Origin: Clostridia bacterium
Lineage (GTDB): Bacteria; Bacillota; Clostridia; Christensenellales; Aristaeellaceae
Direction of reading: 5' to 3'
NCBI GenBank assembly: GCA_017395685.1
Contig: JAFQOD010000077.1
Location: 1 to 64,000, forward strand
Length of the DNA stretch: 64,000 bases
In this document: in pieces, positions 41,872-50,106 of the stretch
Layout: each line of letters starts with the position of its first letter
How positions within the stretch are numbered: position 1 is the first letter of the stretch
Notes under the pieces: model-generated
Databases searched by the model: none
What the model saw: only the letters and a program-made list of their open reading frames with translations
Told to the model about the DNA's origin: nothing
Program-made: the position numbers and the translations under genes

Positions 41872-42968
41872 TGAATTGGCTGAAACCCGATTATCAGAAC
41901 TGCAGCCTGAATGTAATTTCTTCCATTGCGGGTTATTTGGGTTTATACCTGTCCCATCCCACTCTGCCGCTGCTGGATGACATCCTGAAAGAAAAGCAAT
42001 ATCAGAATATCATCGTGATGCTGTTTGACGGGCTGGGCATGGATGTGATGGAAAAGGCGCTGCCGGAGGATGCCTTCCTCCGCCGCCATACCCATCATTC
42101 TCTTTCCGCTGTATTTCCTTCCACCACCACCAATGCCACCTCCTCCATCGAATGCGGTGCCTCCCCAAGGGAGCATGGATGGCTGGGCTGGACGCTGTAT
42201 TTTCCCCAGCTTCAAAAGCCGGTGGATCTGTTCACCAATCAATCGGAAGGAAAAATCGCCGCAGAATATCATGTGGCCAATCGCTTTATCCCGCGGCAGA
42301 TGATTTTTCCCCGGATCACGGAGGCGGGAAAAGCCGTTGCCAGCTGCGTATCCAAATTCGGGGAAACCCGCATCGGCACGCTGAGCGGCCTGTTTGATAT
42401 GACCCTGGGGCAGGCCCGGGATGAAAAGCGGCGCTATATCTACACTTATTGGGATGAACCGGATCACACCATGCATGATAAGGGCTGCCATCATCCCAAA
42501 ATCCTTGAAAAGGTGCGGGATATCAATGACCGCATGGAAGCATTTTTCCATCAGCTGCCGGAAAATACCCTGCTGATGCTGACGGCAGATCACGGGCTGA
42601 CGGATGGCAAATATCTGCATCTTTCCGATCATCCGGATTTGCGGAACATGCTGCTGCATTCCCCCACCATCGAAAGCAGAGCGGCTTCCCTGCATGTAAA
42701 GCCGGAATACAGGGTGGCTTTCCCCGCCGCATTCCGGGCAGCCTTTGGGGATCATTTCCTGCTGATGGATGGGGAAACCTTCATCCGGGAATATCTGGGA
42801 GATGGAGAAATCCACCCCTCGGTCTATGATTCCGTGGGGGATTATATGGCCCTTTCTGTGGATGAATATTGCCTTTCTATGGAACCGGATCCACATCCAT
42901 TGAAAGGAGTACACGGCGGTCTCACCCCTGAGGAGATGCTGGTGCCGCTGATGATTGCAAAAAAATGA
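41871..42968 (+). CDS. Alkaline-phosphatase-superfamily phosphodiesterase (nucleotide pyrophosphatase type)
   Basis: 365 residues. MLFDGLGMDVME gives the first metal Asp, VFPSTTTNATSSIECG the Thr nucleophile near residue 84, then YTYWDEPDHTMHDKG (Asp/His), LTADHGLTDGK (Asp-His) and GVHGGLTPEEM (His). All elements of the type I phosphodiesterase/NPP fold are present. No signal peptide, so cytosolic. Last gene of the GntR-controlled run, translated by TGATG overlap with the LeuB-like gene. Confidence 0.87.
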   Translation: MNWLKPDYQNCSLNVISSIAGYLGLYLSHPTLPLLDDILKEKQYQNIIVMLFDGLGMDVMEKALPEDAFLRRHTHHSLSAVFPSTTTNATSSIECGASPREHGWLGWTLYFPQLQKPVDLFTNQSEGKIAAEYHVANRFIPRQMIFPRITEAGKAVASCVSKFGETRIGTLSGLFDMTLGQARDEKRRYIYTYWDEPDHTMHDKGCHHPKILEKVRDINDRMEAFFHQLPENTLLMLTADHGLTDGKYLHLSDHPDLRNMLLHSPTIESRAASLHVKPEYRVAFPAAFRAAFGDHFLLMDGETFIREYLGDGEIHPSVYDSVGDYMALSVDEYCLSMEPDPHPLKGVHGGLTPEEMLVPLMIAKK

Positions 42969-43002
42969 ATCCTCCGCCTGATCTTCTTCATGCGGAGGAT
43001 TC
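42967..43002. terminator. Bidirectional terminator between the phosphodiesterase gene and spoIIE
   Basis: GAATCCTCCGC and GCGGAGGATTC arms (11 bp) with 14-nt loop; CTTTTT follows on plus, ATTTTTTTGC on minus. Confidence 0.88.
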
Positions 43003-43005
43003 TTT

Positions 43006-45360
43006 TTATGCAGTTGCGATTTTCTTTCTTTCCGGATGGCGAAGCTCCACCCTGGCGCACAGCACCGTCATATCATCCGGAGGCATGCCATCCTTCTGAA
43101 TGAGAGCGGCCTGCAGCAGGGCATCGGCAATATGCTGGGGAGTATCCTCCAATCCCCTCTGCAAAACAGAAAGGATTTCTTCCTCGGCAGCAAAGGCATC
43201 CGTTACCCCATCGCTCATCATCAGCAGCACATCCCCTTCCCCCAGCATGAAATGATGCTCCATGGGAATGACGTGCTCAATGATGCCCAGCGGCAGCGCC
43301 TCTCCTTCGATCCACTGCATTTTTCTGCCCATGAACAGCACCGAAGCACAAGCGCCCAGCTTATTCATGGCCGCTTCCCCTGTCCATAGATCGATCAGAC
43401 ATAGATCCACCGTGGCAAACTGCTCCCCGCCGGTGGCAGACAGCATGGCCCCATTCACTGCCGTCATGGCCTGGCTGCGGCTGTATCCTGCCTCCATGCA
43501 CAAAGACAGCAGCTCCAGTGTTTTTTTGCTTTCCTCACGGGCCCCTGCGCCATGCCCCATGCCATCGCTGAGGGCCAGCAACATCTTGCCGCCGGGCAGG
43601 GGCCGTGCAAGCACTGCATCCCCGTTATCCAGGGGCTGCAGGGAACGCTGCTTTCTTTCCTGGGGTGCAGCGCAGGCAGTGGCCATGCCGGTATAGACAA
43701 TGAGCGGTGCTTCCTCCTCCATCAGGATCCTGCCCTCTTTCTGCTCCACAATGGAAAGCCGGGCATTGAGCCGGGCGCCGATATGGCGCACCAATTGCTC
43801 GCTCATCATGCTGCGCAGGGAGAGGGATTCATATTTGAGGCATACATGCATCCGCCCATCCACTTTTTTGATAAAGGATGCTTTTCCGGGAAAGCGCAGG
43901 GATTGCAGCACCTCCTCCACCTGCATATGCCAATAGATTTCCTCTTCATCCCGCTGCATTCCCTCCAGGCTGATCTGCTGGGCAGCCTGTGAGAGGGCAG
44001 CCAGATGGGTTTGCAGCATATCCCGTTCATATTCCGCACAGATAGCCCGCTGGGTGCGTTTCCGGTGGCCCTCATCCATTTTTTCCAGCAGGGGCGGAAT
44101 TTTTGATATCCGGGGGCATGCTGTGAAATACTGATTGATAATTTTTAGATAATTTTCCGGATCCTCACCCCGCTGGGCAAGGGCCAGCATGCCTTCCTTG
44201 GTTGCCGCATATTTTTCATGCCAGCAGATGGGCAATTGATCACAATCCTGGCAAAGGGATTCTGCCAGGGCCTCCCCCTCCTCCCTGGGATCGGGCCGAT
44301 CCACCTTGGGATGGGGCAGTGCATCTGCCATTTGGTCGATGGCCCGCACCCACCGCTGCATTTTCAGCCGGGTATAGGCGTTTTCCCGGGGCTGGCTCCA
44401 TCGGATGCGCCGCAGCAGCGCCCCGGCACGCCGCACCGGCTTTTCCGGCAGCAGCAGAAAGATCAGCCCGGCCGCCGCGCCGGCAAGGGCCATCAGGGGC
44501 TGAAAAACAAGCATGGATAAAAATCCGGCCGCCGATATGCCAAGGTAGAAGCCCAGCATGGACAGTATTCTTTTCTTTCCCTGGAATAGCCCTGCAATCA
44601 ATGCGCCGAAGGTAAGGTTGACCAGCATCTGCGCCCCCTGCCCGCCAAGCAGCAGCGCCAGGCCGCAGCCCATTCCGCCGCATAATCCTACCGCGCCCCC
44701 CGCAAGCCACGCCAGCAGCAGCACCGCGAAGCAGGAAATCAGATAGCCCAGATTCATGCCGAATACCACAAGATGCCCCGCCCCGGAAATCATCAGCAGC
44801 AGCGGCAGCAGCATGCACAAAAGATCATCCTCGCTCCATTCCTGCTTTTTTGCCTTCAGCAGCCTGGCAGCCCTGTGCAGTGCCGGCAGAGAAACCAGTC
44901 CCAGCAAAGCCCCCGCAATCAGCAGGATCACCGTCCGTGCTTCCTGAGCGGCAAAAAGCCCCGGCGCCGTCCGGAGGATGAGCAGCGGACCAGTGAGAAG
45001 CATCAGCATTCCTTTTCCCCGCTTTTTGATCATCATCATCGGCCAGCAAAGCAGGCAGGCAATAAACTGCCATTGATCCAGCGGCATATTCCAGCCCACC
45101 CGGAATAAAAATCCAGCCATCAGACCCAATACCGCCCCTTTCGGCTTTATCCCTGCATAGAGCAGAGCCGCCAGGCAGCAAAGGGCATAGGGCGACGGAA
45201 CAGAAAAGCAATAGGCCATGCTCAGCAGAAAAAATCCACCCGCCATGGGCAAACGTATCCAAAGTGCCTTCGCCAGCCGCTTTATCAGCGGAATCATCTT
45301 TCGAATGCATTGCCCCAAGGCAGGCTGCCTGCGACGGGCAGCAGGCTGCACAGTATACAT
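43006..45360 (-). CDS. spoIIE: Stage II sporulation protein E, membrane PP2C phosphatase
   Basis: 784 residues. About ten membrane helices at 35-315 (with KGAVLGLMAGFLFRVGWN), a central regulatory region to about 560 that includes C..C..C-type stretches (ESLCQDCDQLPICWHEKY), and a C-terminal PP2C domain with LALSDGMGHGAGAREESKKT near 605, MTAVNGAMLS and DVLLMMSDGVTDA near 720. SpoIIE dephosphorylates SpoIIAA to release sigma F in the forespore and joins asymmetric division. Single gene with its own terminator. Its presence, with spoIVB at 59240, marks a sporulating lineage. Confidence 0.94.
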   Translation of the reverse strand: MYTVQPAARRRQPALGQCIRKMIPLIKRLAKALWIRLPMAGGFFLLSMAYCFSVPSPYALCCLAALLYAGIKPKGAVLGLMAGFLFRVGWNMPLDQWQFIACLLCWPMMMIKKRGKGMLMLLTGPLLILRTAPGLFAAQEARTVILLIAGALLGLVSLPALHRAARLLKAKKQEWSEDDLLCMLLPLLLMISGAGHLVVFGMNLGYLISCFAVLLLAWLAGGAVGLCGGMGCGLALLLGGQGAQMLVNLTFGALIAGLFQGKKRILSMLGFYLGISAAGFLSMLVFQPLMALAGAAAGLIFLLLPEKPVRRAGALLRRIRWSQPRENAYTRLKMQRWVRAIDQMADALPHPKVDRPDPREEGEALAESLCQDCDQLPICWHEKYAATKEGMLALAQRGEDPENYLKIINQYFTACPRISKIPPLLEKMDEGHRKRTQRAICAEYERDMLQTHLAALSQAAQQISLEGMQRDEEEIYWHMQVEEVLQSLRFPGKASFIKKVDGRMHVCLKYESLSLRSMMSEQLVRHIGARLNARLSIVEQKEGRILMEEEAPLIVYTGMATACAAPQERKQRSLQPLDNGDAVLARPLPGGKMLLALSDGMGHGAGAREESKKTLELLSLCMEAGYSRSQAMTAVNGAMLSATGGEQFATVDLCLIDLWTGEAAMNKLGACASVLFMGRKMQWIEGEALPLGIIEHVIPMEHHFMLGEGDVLLMMSDGVTDAFAAEEEILSVLQRGLEDTPQHIADALLQAALIQKDGMPPDDMTVLCARVELRHPERKKIATA

Positions 45361-45449
45361 TCCTCATCATCCTCTCCCCTGTGGATACATTCATTATAGG
45401 GAAGGGATGGCATTTCCATGTCGATCGAAAGTGCAAAAAATGTAAAAAA

Positions 45450-45474
45450 GAAAGCCATGCATTGCATGACTTTC
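45450..45474 (-). terminator. Terminator after the alpha-amylase gene
   Basis: GAAAG-T-CATGCA paired with TGCATG-G-CTTTC on the minus strand, then TTTTTT. Confidence 0.78.
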
Positions 45475-45499
45475 TTTATCAAAAAACAGTATCCAGCGA

Positions 45500-47122
45500 T
45501 CAGCGCAGAACAACGCTGGTCTGGGCAGAGATGGTCAGCTTTGTCCCCTCCAGCCAGGCCTGGCCCATACCGGCAACGGCCGTAATCTGCCGGAAAGGAA
45601 GATCCGTTGCCTGCAATAGATCCACCGTCAGATCCTTTTCCGTGGTATTATGCACAACAGCTACGGTGCCGCCGTTCCAGGAAGCGGTAAAGCCGCCCAC
45701 CTTGGTGCCCTTGAACGGCAGGGCATGATATTCGCCCCGGGCGATTTCCGGATTGGCCTTTCTGATCATGATCAGCTGCTTATAGTGATTGAGCAGGCTG
45801 GCGCTCATCCCATCCAGATCCTGAACAGTATAGGTGCTTTGCTTTTTATAGGTACTGCCCTCAGGATTCTGTACCGTATCCCCGTCGCCCCACAGCATGG
45901 CCAGGCGCCGGTTGGCATCGGTATTGGCGCCGCCCCGGGAACCCAGAATGCCGATTTCTTCCCCATAATAAATGAAGGGAGAGCCGGGAGAAAGCAGATA
46001 CAAGCTGGCGGCCACATGGGCACGGCCGCTGGCCATGGTCAGGTATCCGGCAGCCCTATCCATATCATGATTGGCAATGAACATCATATTCATGGCCCCA
46101 TCGCTCTTTTCACGGATGTGATTCTGATATTTTTCTATGTAAGCGGTAAACCGGTTCACATCCCCTTCCTTGGCCGTTTCGGCAATGATGCCGGCAGTCT
46201 GGCTGGCGGTGAAATGAAAGCAATTGGTGACCGGCAGATACTGATCAATGATGCCGTCCCCATCCCAAACCTCTGCCACGGTATATACATCCGGCTTCAC
46301 TTTGCGCATTTCGCCGATATACCAATCCCAGAAATCCACGCTGCGCTTATGATCGCCGTAATAAATATATTTGGCGGCATCGAAGCGGAAGCCGTCCACC
46401 CCCAGATCCAGATAATACATGGCCACATCCAACACCAGCTTGCGCACGGCCTCATTATCAAAATTCAGTTCCGGCATGGAATCGGAAAAATTAGCCTCGT
46501 ACAGCAGTTCCCTCCCCGGTACCCGGGCAAAATGCCGGCCCGCCGGAATTGCCTGGCCGGCATCCAGCCAGGTATAGTAATCGTAATAGATATTCCGGGG
46601 ATTCTGCATCAGATGGGCATTACTGAAATTGATGAACCAGCGGCACTGGGTGCTGGTATGATTGATGGGCAGATCCAATATGATCTTCACATCCCGCTCA
46701 TGGCACAGGGCGATCAGTTCCTTCAGATCTTCCATGGTGCCGAACTGAGGATCGATTTCATAATAATCGGCCACATCATATTTGTGATAAGAAGGGGAAG
46801 TAAATATCGGGGTGAGCCACAGACCCTCCACCCCAAGGCTCAATCCATTCTCAGGATCGCCATCATTGAGATAATCCATGCGGTTGATAATGCCCCTCAG
46901 ATCGCCGATGCCATCCCCGTTGGAATCGGAAAAGGAGCCAACAAAAATTTCGTAAAACACCCGGTTGTTATCATTTACCTGCCAATTTTCGGAAAAAGGA
47001 ACATCATTGATGATGGCCTCGCCGTTTTCAGCCGTGGGATACACCTTGATATAAAAATCCTCTGCCATGCAAGCGCCGCACAGCAGCAATACCGCCGCCA
47101 GCGCACATACAAAACGCTTCAT
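45500..47122 (-). CDS. Secreted GH13 alpha-amylase-family enzyme
   Basis: 540 residues from the ATG at 47122 (GGAGGGCAATGCA). Signal peptide MKRFVCALAAVLLLCGACMA, with a possible lipid-attachment Cys at 17 or AXA-like cleavage. GH13 barrel: GLWLTPIFTSPSYHKYD, ILDLPINHTST (region I), DGFRFDAAKYIYYG (nucleophile Asp), YTVAEVWDGD (acid Glu) and ANHDMDRAAG (third Asp). A C-terminal beta domain ends in LTISAQTSVVLR. Cleaves alpha-1,4 glucans outside the cell. The maltooligosaccharide ABC system 1.4 kb away on the other strand is a natural partner. Confidence 0.9.
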   Translation of the reverse strand: MKRFVCALAAVLLLCGACMAEDFYIKVYPTAENGEAIINDVPFSENWQVNDNNRVFYEIFVGSFSDSNGDGIGDLRGIINRMDYLNDGDPENGLSLGVEGLWLTPIFTSPSYHKYDVADYYEIDPQFGTMEDLKELIALCHERDVKIILDLPINHTSTQCRWFINFSNAHLMQNPRNIYYDYYTWLDAGQAIPAGRHFARVPGRELLYEANFSDSMPELNFDNEAVRKLVLDVAMYYLDLGVDGFRFDAAKYIYYGDHKRSVDFWDWYIGEMRKVKPDVYTVAEVWDGDGIIDQYLPVTNCFHFTASQTAGIIAETAKEGDVNRFTAYIEKYQNHIREKSDGAMNMMFIANHDMDRAAGYLTMASGRAHVAASLYLLSPGSPFIYYGEEIGILGSRGGANTDANRRLAMLWGDGDTVQNPEGSTYKKQSTYTVQDLDGMSASLLNHYKQLIMIRKANPEIARGEYHALPFKGTKVGGFTASWNGGTVAVVHNTTEKDLTVDLLQATDLPFRQITAVAGMGQAWLEGTKLTISAQTSVVLR

Positions 47123-47144
47123 TGCATTGCCCTCCATCTTCTGT

Positions 47145-47182
47145 GATAGCAATACTATCGCATGAATCGGATTGCTTGTCAA
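47145..47182 (-). promoter_or_regulatory. Amylase promoter with palindromic operator
   Basis: Minus strand TTGACA (47182-47177), 17 nt, GATAGT (47159-47154). GATAG-N5-CTATC (47159-47145) spans the -10 and start, a possible repressor site distinct from the GCAA-type operator of the transporter operon. Confidence 0.55.
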
Positions 47183-47232
47183 GTGCAGCAAAACATGATA
47201 TAATCCCTTGAACGAAAGGAAGGATTCCATAG

Positions 47233-47712
47233 ATGAAACGCCTTTACACACCCGAGGAAGCCCAGCGCTGGAAGCAGCGCACCTTGCACAGGCTGATTCT
47301 TGCCATCGCCGTATTTGTGACGGCAATCACCACATGCATCATCCTGTGCGGGCAGGTGAATACCGCCAATGCCCAGACGCTGCTTCTGATCATCATCGCC
47401 CTGTCTACCCTGTCCGGCTGGGCCAGCATGCTGCTTTTCTATTTTTCATACGCCCCTGCCAAGGCCCAGTCCATCCATATGCAGGGCATTCTGGCCGGAG
47501 AAGCGGAGTGCGCCGAAGGGATACTGACCCTGCATAAGGACAGCTTCCGCATTCCCAAGAGCATCATCGTCCGCAAGGCCACCCTGCAGACGGCAGAAGG
47601 CCCCCTTTCCCTCAGTGTCAGCGCTGCCCTTGCCCGCCAGTTGCCTGCCGGTGTGCCCCTGCGGGTGGAAACGGTGCGCCGTTTCATCACCGCTTATGAG
47701 GTGATCGCATGA
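47233..47712 (+). CDS. Unrecognised membrane protein with two helices
   Basis: 159 residues. N-terminal basic segment, helices at about 20-43 and 49-71, then a 90-residue soluble C-terminal domain rich in beta pattern (GILTLHKDSFRIPKS, VRKATLQTAEGPLSLSV) that is probably cytosolic. RBS GAAAGGAAGGATTCCATAG. Overlaps the next gene by 4 nt. No family recognised. Confidence 0.75.
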   Translation: MKRLYTPEEAQRWKQRTLHRLILAIAVFVTAITTCIILCGQVNTANAQTLLLIIIALSTLSGWASMLLFYFSYAPAKAQSIHMQGILAGEAECAEGILTLHKDSFRIPKSIIVRKATLQTAEGPLSLSVSAALARQLPAGVPLRVETVRRFITAYEVIA

Positions 47713-48278
47713 AAAAACTGAAAGCATTTTTCGATCTGTTTCCCATGATGCTGCTGTGGCTGGTGCTGAGTATCATCCTGTGGGGATTTGTATTCAATCA
47801 TCTGACGGATGCCCCGCCGGAAAACAAGATCGTTATCTTTATTGATGCAGCCCTGACCGATGAAACCCGCCTGGCCGTGCAGCTGGAGGAAGAAACGGTG
47901 TCCCCCGTCAAAATGGTGCAGGTGCGCCCCTTCAGCTATGCCATGATGGGCGGCGATTCCATTGAGAATGCCGATCTGTATATCGTAGGCGCCTCCCAGG
48001 CGGAAACCTACAGGGATTGGTTTGGCCCCCTGCCCCAAGGGCTGCAAAATGCCGGCGAAGTGATGGAAATGAACGGCATACCCATGGGGGTTAAGGTCTA
48101 TGACGCCGCAACCAGGACGGGCGCCGCCGCAGCCTTCATCCTGTATGAGGATCCATCCAAACCGGCGGAGGATTATTATCTTTTCTGCGGCGTCGGTTCC
48201 CTGCATGTGCCAGCCCATGAAAACGCCTTAGATGATCAGGCCGTTTCCTGCGCCCTGCAGCTGATGAAGCTGCCCTGA
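47709..48278 (+). CDS. Unrecognised single-helix membrane protein
   Basis: 189 residues: N-terminal helix at about 10-32 (FPMMLLWLVLSIILWGFVF), then an extracytoplasmic domain of about 155 residues with a Rossmann-like alternation (NKIVIFIDAALTDETRLAV, NADLYIVGASQAETY) reminiscent of small binding-protein-like folds. Coupled to the gene at 47233 by ATGA overlap, and followed by a terminator, so the two form an operon upstream of, but separate from, the sugar transporter. Function unknown. Confidence 0.75.
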   Translation: MKKLKAFFDLFPMMLLWLVLSIILWGFVFNHLTDAPPENKIVIFIDAALTDETRLAVQLEEETVSPVKMVQVRPFSYAMMGGDSIENADLYIVGASQAETYRDWFGPLPQGLQNAGEVMEMNGIPMGVKVYDAATRTGAAAAFILYEDPSKPAEDYYLFCGVGSLHVPAHENALDDQAVSCALQLMKLP

Positions 48279-48290
48279 TCTTTGCTTTAC

Positions 48291-48316
48291 GCCCATTCTG
48301 CTGTTTCAGAATGGGC
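48291..48316 (+). terminator. Terminator before the sugar ABC operon
   Basis: GCCCATTCTG and CAGAATGGGC arms (10 bp), 6-nt loop, then TGTATTTATT. Confidence 0.72.
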
Positions 48317-48372
48317 TGTATTTATTACAGGAAATATTAATGAATTTTAATATATCTCCTTTCGAAAACATA

Positions 48373-48441
48373 TTGACAAAACGGTAAAAGAATAATAGAA
48401 TGAAGACATCCGGGGTAAGTGTGCTTATGCAATCGTTTGCA
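48373..48441 (+). promoter_or_regulatory. Promoter and LacI/MalR-type operator of the sugar ABC operon
   Basis: TTGACA (48373-48378), 17 nt, TAGAAT (48396-48401). Downstream, TGCAATCGTTTGCA (48428-48441) is a near-perfect palindrome close to the GCAAACGTTTGC sites of MalR/LacI-family repressors, placed about 20-35 nt after the predicted start, where a bound repressor would block polymerase. No lacI-type gene lies in the window. Confidence 0.72.
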
Positions 48442-48511
48442 AAGGTGATTTTTGCCTGCGCATCCATGCTTTGACCGCTTCACCCTAATTAACGAAAGGA
48501 TGGATTCCCTC

Positions 48512-49999
48512 ATGAAGAAGTTCCTCGTTCTCCTCCTGGCTGCCATGATGGTGTTCTCCATGTTCACCACTGCCAGCGCTTCCAGCCTGGCCGGTACCTA
48601 TGACATCACCGTATGGGTTGCCAACGAAATCGTTGATCTGACCAAGGCTCAGATCGAAGAATTCAACAACACCAACGAAATGGGCATTAAGTTCAATGCC
48701 ACCATCGAAGCTGTATCCGAAGCGGATGCCGCTACCCAGATGATCACCGACGTTGCTGCCGGCGGCGATATCTTCTGCTTCGCGCAGGATCAGTTCGCTC
48801 GTCTGGTGCAGGCCGGCGCCCTGGCCAAGCTGGGTGCCCGCGCTGGCGAAACCGTTGGCGCTGCCAACTCTGCCGGCGTTGTTGCCGCTGCTACCGCTGG
48901 CGACACCCTGTATGCCTATCCCCTGACCGCTGATAACGGCTATTTCATGTACTATGACAAGACCGTTATTCCCGAAGAACACATCGATTCTCTGGAAGCC
49001 ATCATCGCTGACTGCGAAGCCGCCCAGAAGTATTTCGCTTTCGAAATGCAGACTTCTGCCTGGTATCTGGCCTCCTTCTTCTTCGCCACCGGTTGCGTTT
49101 CCGAATGGACCATGGACGAAGCCGGCAAGGAATTCGTTTCCGTGCGGGATACCTTCAACAGCCCCGAAGGCCTGATCGCCGTCAAGGGTATGAAGAAGCT
49201 GGTTGATTCTCCCTTCCATCTGTCCTCCTCTCAGGCTTCTGAATTCTCCTCCGGCGCTGCTGTTGTTGTAACCGGCACCTGGAGCTACACCGCCGTTCAG
49301 GAAATCCTGGGCGAAAACATGGGCGTTGCCGATCTGCCTTCCTTCGAAGTGGATGGCCAGTCCTACCACATCGGTTCCTTCAATGGCTGCAAGCTGATGG
49401 GCGTGAAGCCCCAGGTTGACGCCGTGAAGGCCGCCGCTCTGCATCAGCTGGCTCAGTATCTGACCGGCGAAAAGTGCCAGCTCGAACGCTTCGAAAAGCA
49501 TGCTTGGGGCCCCTCCAACCTGAATGCCCAGGCTTCCGACGCCGTACAGGCCAACCCCGGTCTGGTTGCCCTGAATGCTCAGGCTCCCTACTCTCTGCCT
49601 CAGGGCCAGATCCACGGCTCCTGGTGGGATATCGCCAAGGTTATCGGCGATGACGTCAAGGCTGCCAAGGACGAAGCCGGCCTGCAGGCTGCTCTGGACA
49701 ACTACTACAACAAGATCGCTGCCCTGTTCACCATGACCGCCGAAGAAAAGAACGCCTGGGGCGTAATCGGCTCCATCAATGGCGACGTATGGACCATCGA
49801 CCTGCCCATGACCAACACCGACGGCGTGTGGGTAACCGATGAAGCCTATGCCATGGAAGCTGGCGTTGAATTCAAGGTTCGTCAGGGCAAGGCCTGGGAC
49901 AATGCCTTCCCCGCTGACAACTTCAAGGTTGAAGCTGCTGGCACCTACAAGGTTCAGTTCACCGAAGCCACCGGCGCTGTGGAACTGATTGCCCAGTAA
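48512..49999 (+). CDS. Maltooligosaccharide-type ABC transporter binding protein with C-terminal starch-binding-like domain
   Basis: 495 residues from the ATG at 48512. Signal peptide 1-23 (FLVLLLAAMMVFSMFTTASA) with no lipobox Cys, unusual for a Firmicute binding protein. Residues about 28-400 are a MalE-like extracellular solute-binding domain (ITVWVANEIVDLTKAQIEEF, FAQDQFARLVQAGALAKLG, and VVTGTWSY). Residues about 413-495 form an extra beta domain (GVIGSINGDVWTIDLPMT, GVEFKVRQGKAWD, DNFKVEAAGTYKVQF) resembling SusE/SusF-type starch-binding modules. Codon use is unusually biased towards GCT/GTT and AAC, as in highly expressed genes. First gene of the operon with two permeases; a hairpin follows it. 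Confidence 0.87.
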   Translation: MKKFLVLLLAAMMVFSMFTTASASSLAGTYDITVWVANEIVDLTKAQIEEFNNTNEMGIKFNATIEAVSEADAATQMITDVAAGGDIFCFAQDQFARLVQAGALAKLGARAGETVGAANSAGVVAAATAGDTLYAYPLTADNGYFMYYDKTVIPEEHIDSLEAIIADCEAAQKYFAFEMQTSAWYLASFFFATGCVSEWTMDEAGKEFVSVRDTFNSPEGLIAVKGMKKLVDSPFHLSSSQASEFSSGAAVVVTGTWSYTAVQEILGENMGVADLPSFEVDGQSYHIGSFNGCKLMGVKPQVDAVKAAALHQLAQYLTGEKCQLERFEKHAWGPSNLNAQASDAVQANPGLVALNAQAPYSLPQGQIHGSWWDIAKVIGDDVKAAKDEAGLQAALDNYYNKIAALFTMTAEEKNAWGVIGSINGDVWTIDLPMTNTDGVWVTDEAYAMEAGVEFKVRQGKAWDNAFPADNFKVEAAGTYKVQFTEATGAVELIAQ

Positions 50000-50048
50000 T
50001 ATAAACCGCCATTGCACGATTGAATAAATCCTGCCAATGGTAACCCGG

Positions 50049-50081
50049 ACGGCCGGAGCCAATCCATTTGGTTCCGGCCGT
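50049..50081 (+). other. Strong intercistronic hairpin between binding protein and permease genes
   Basis: ACGGCCGGA pairs with TCCGGCCGT, extended inside by five more pairs around a short loop, then TTTCC. It is a weak terminator or an RNA-stabilising stem that would keep binding-protein mRNA in excess over permease mRNA, as is common for such operons. Confidence 0.68.
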
Positions 50082-50106
50082 TTCCATAAAGGAGCGAACA
50101 GCAGGC

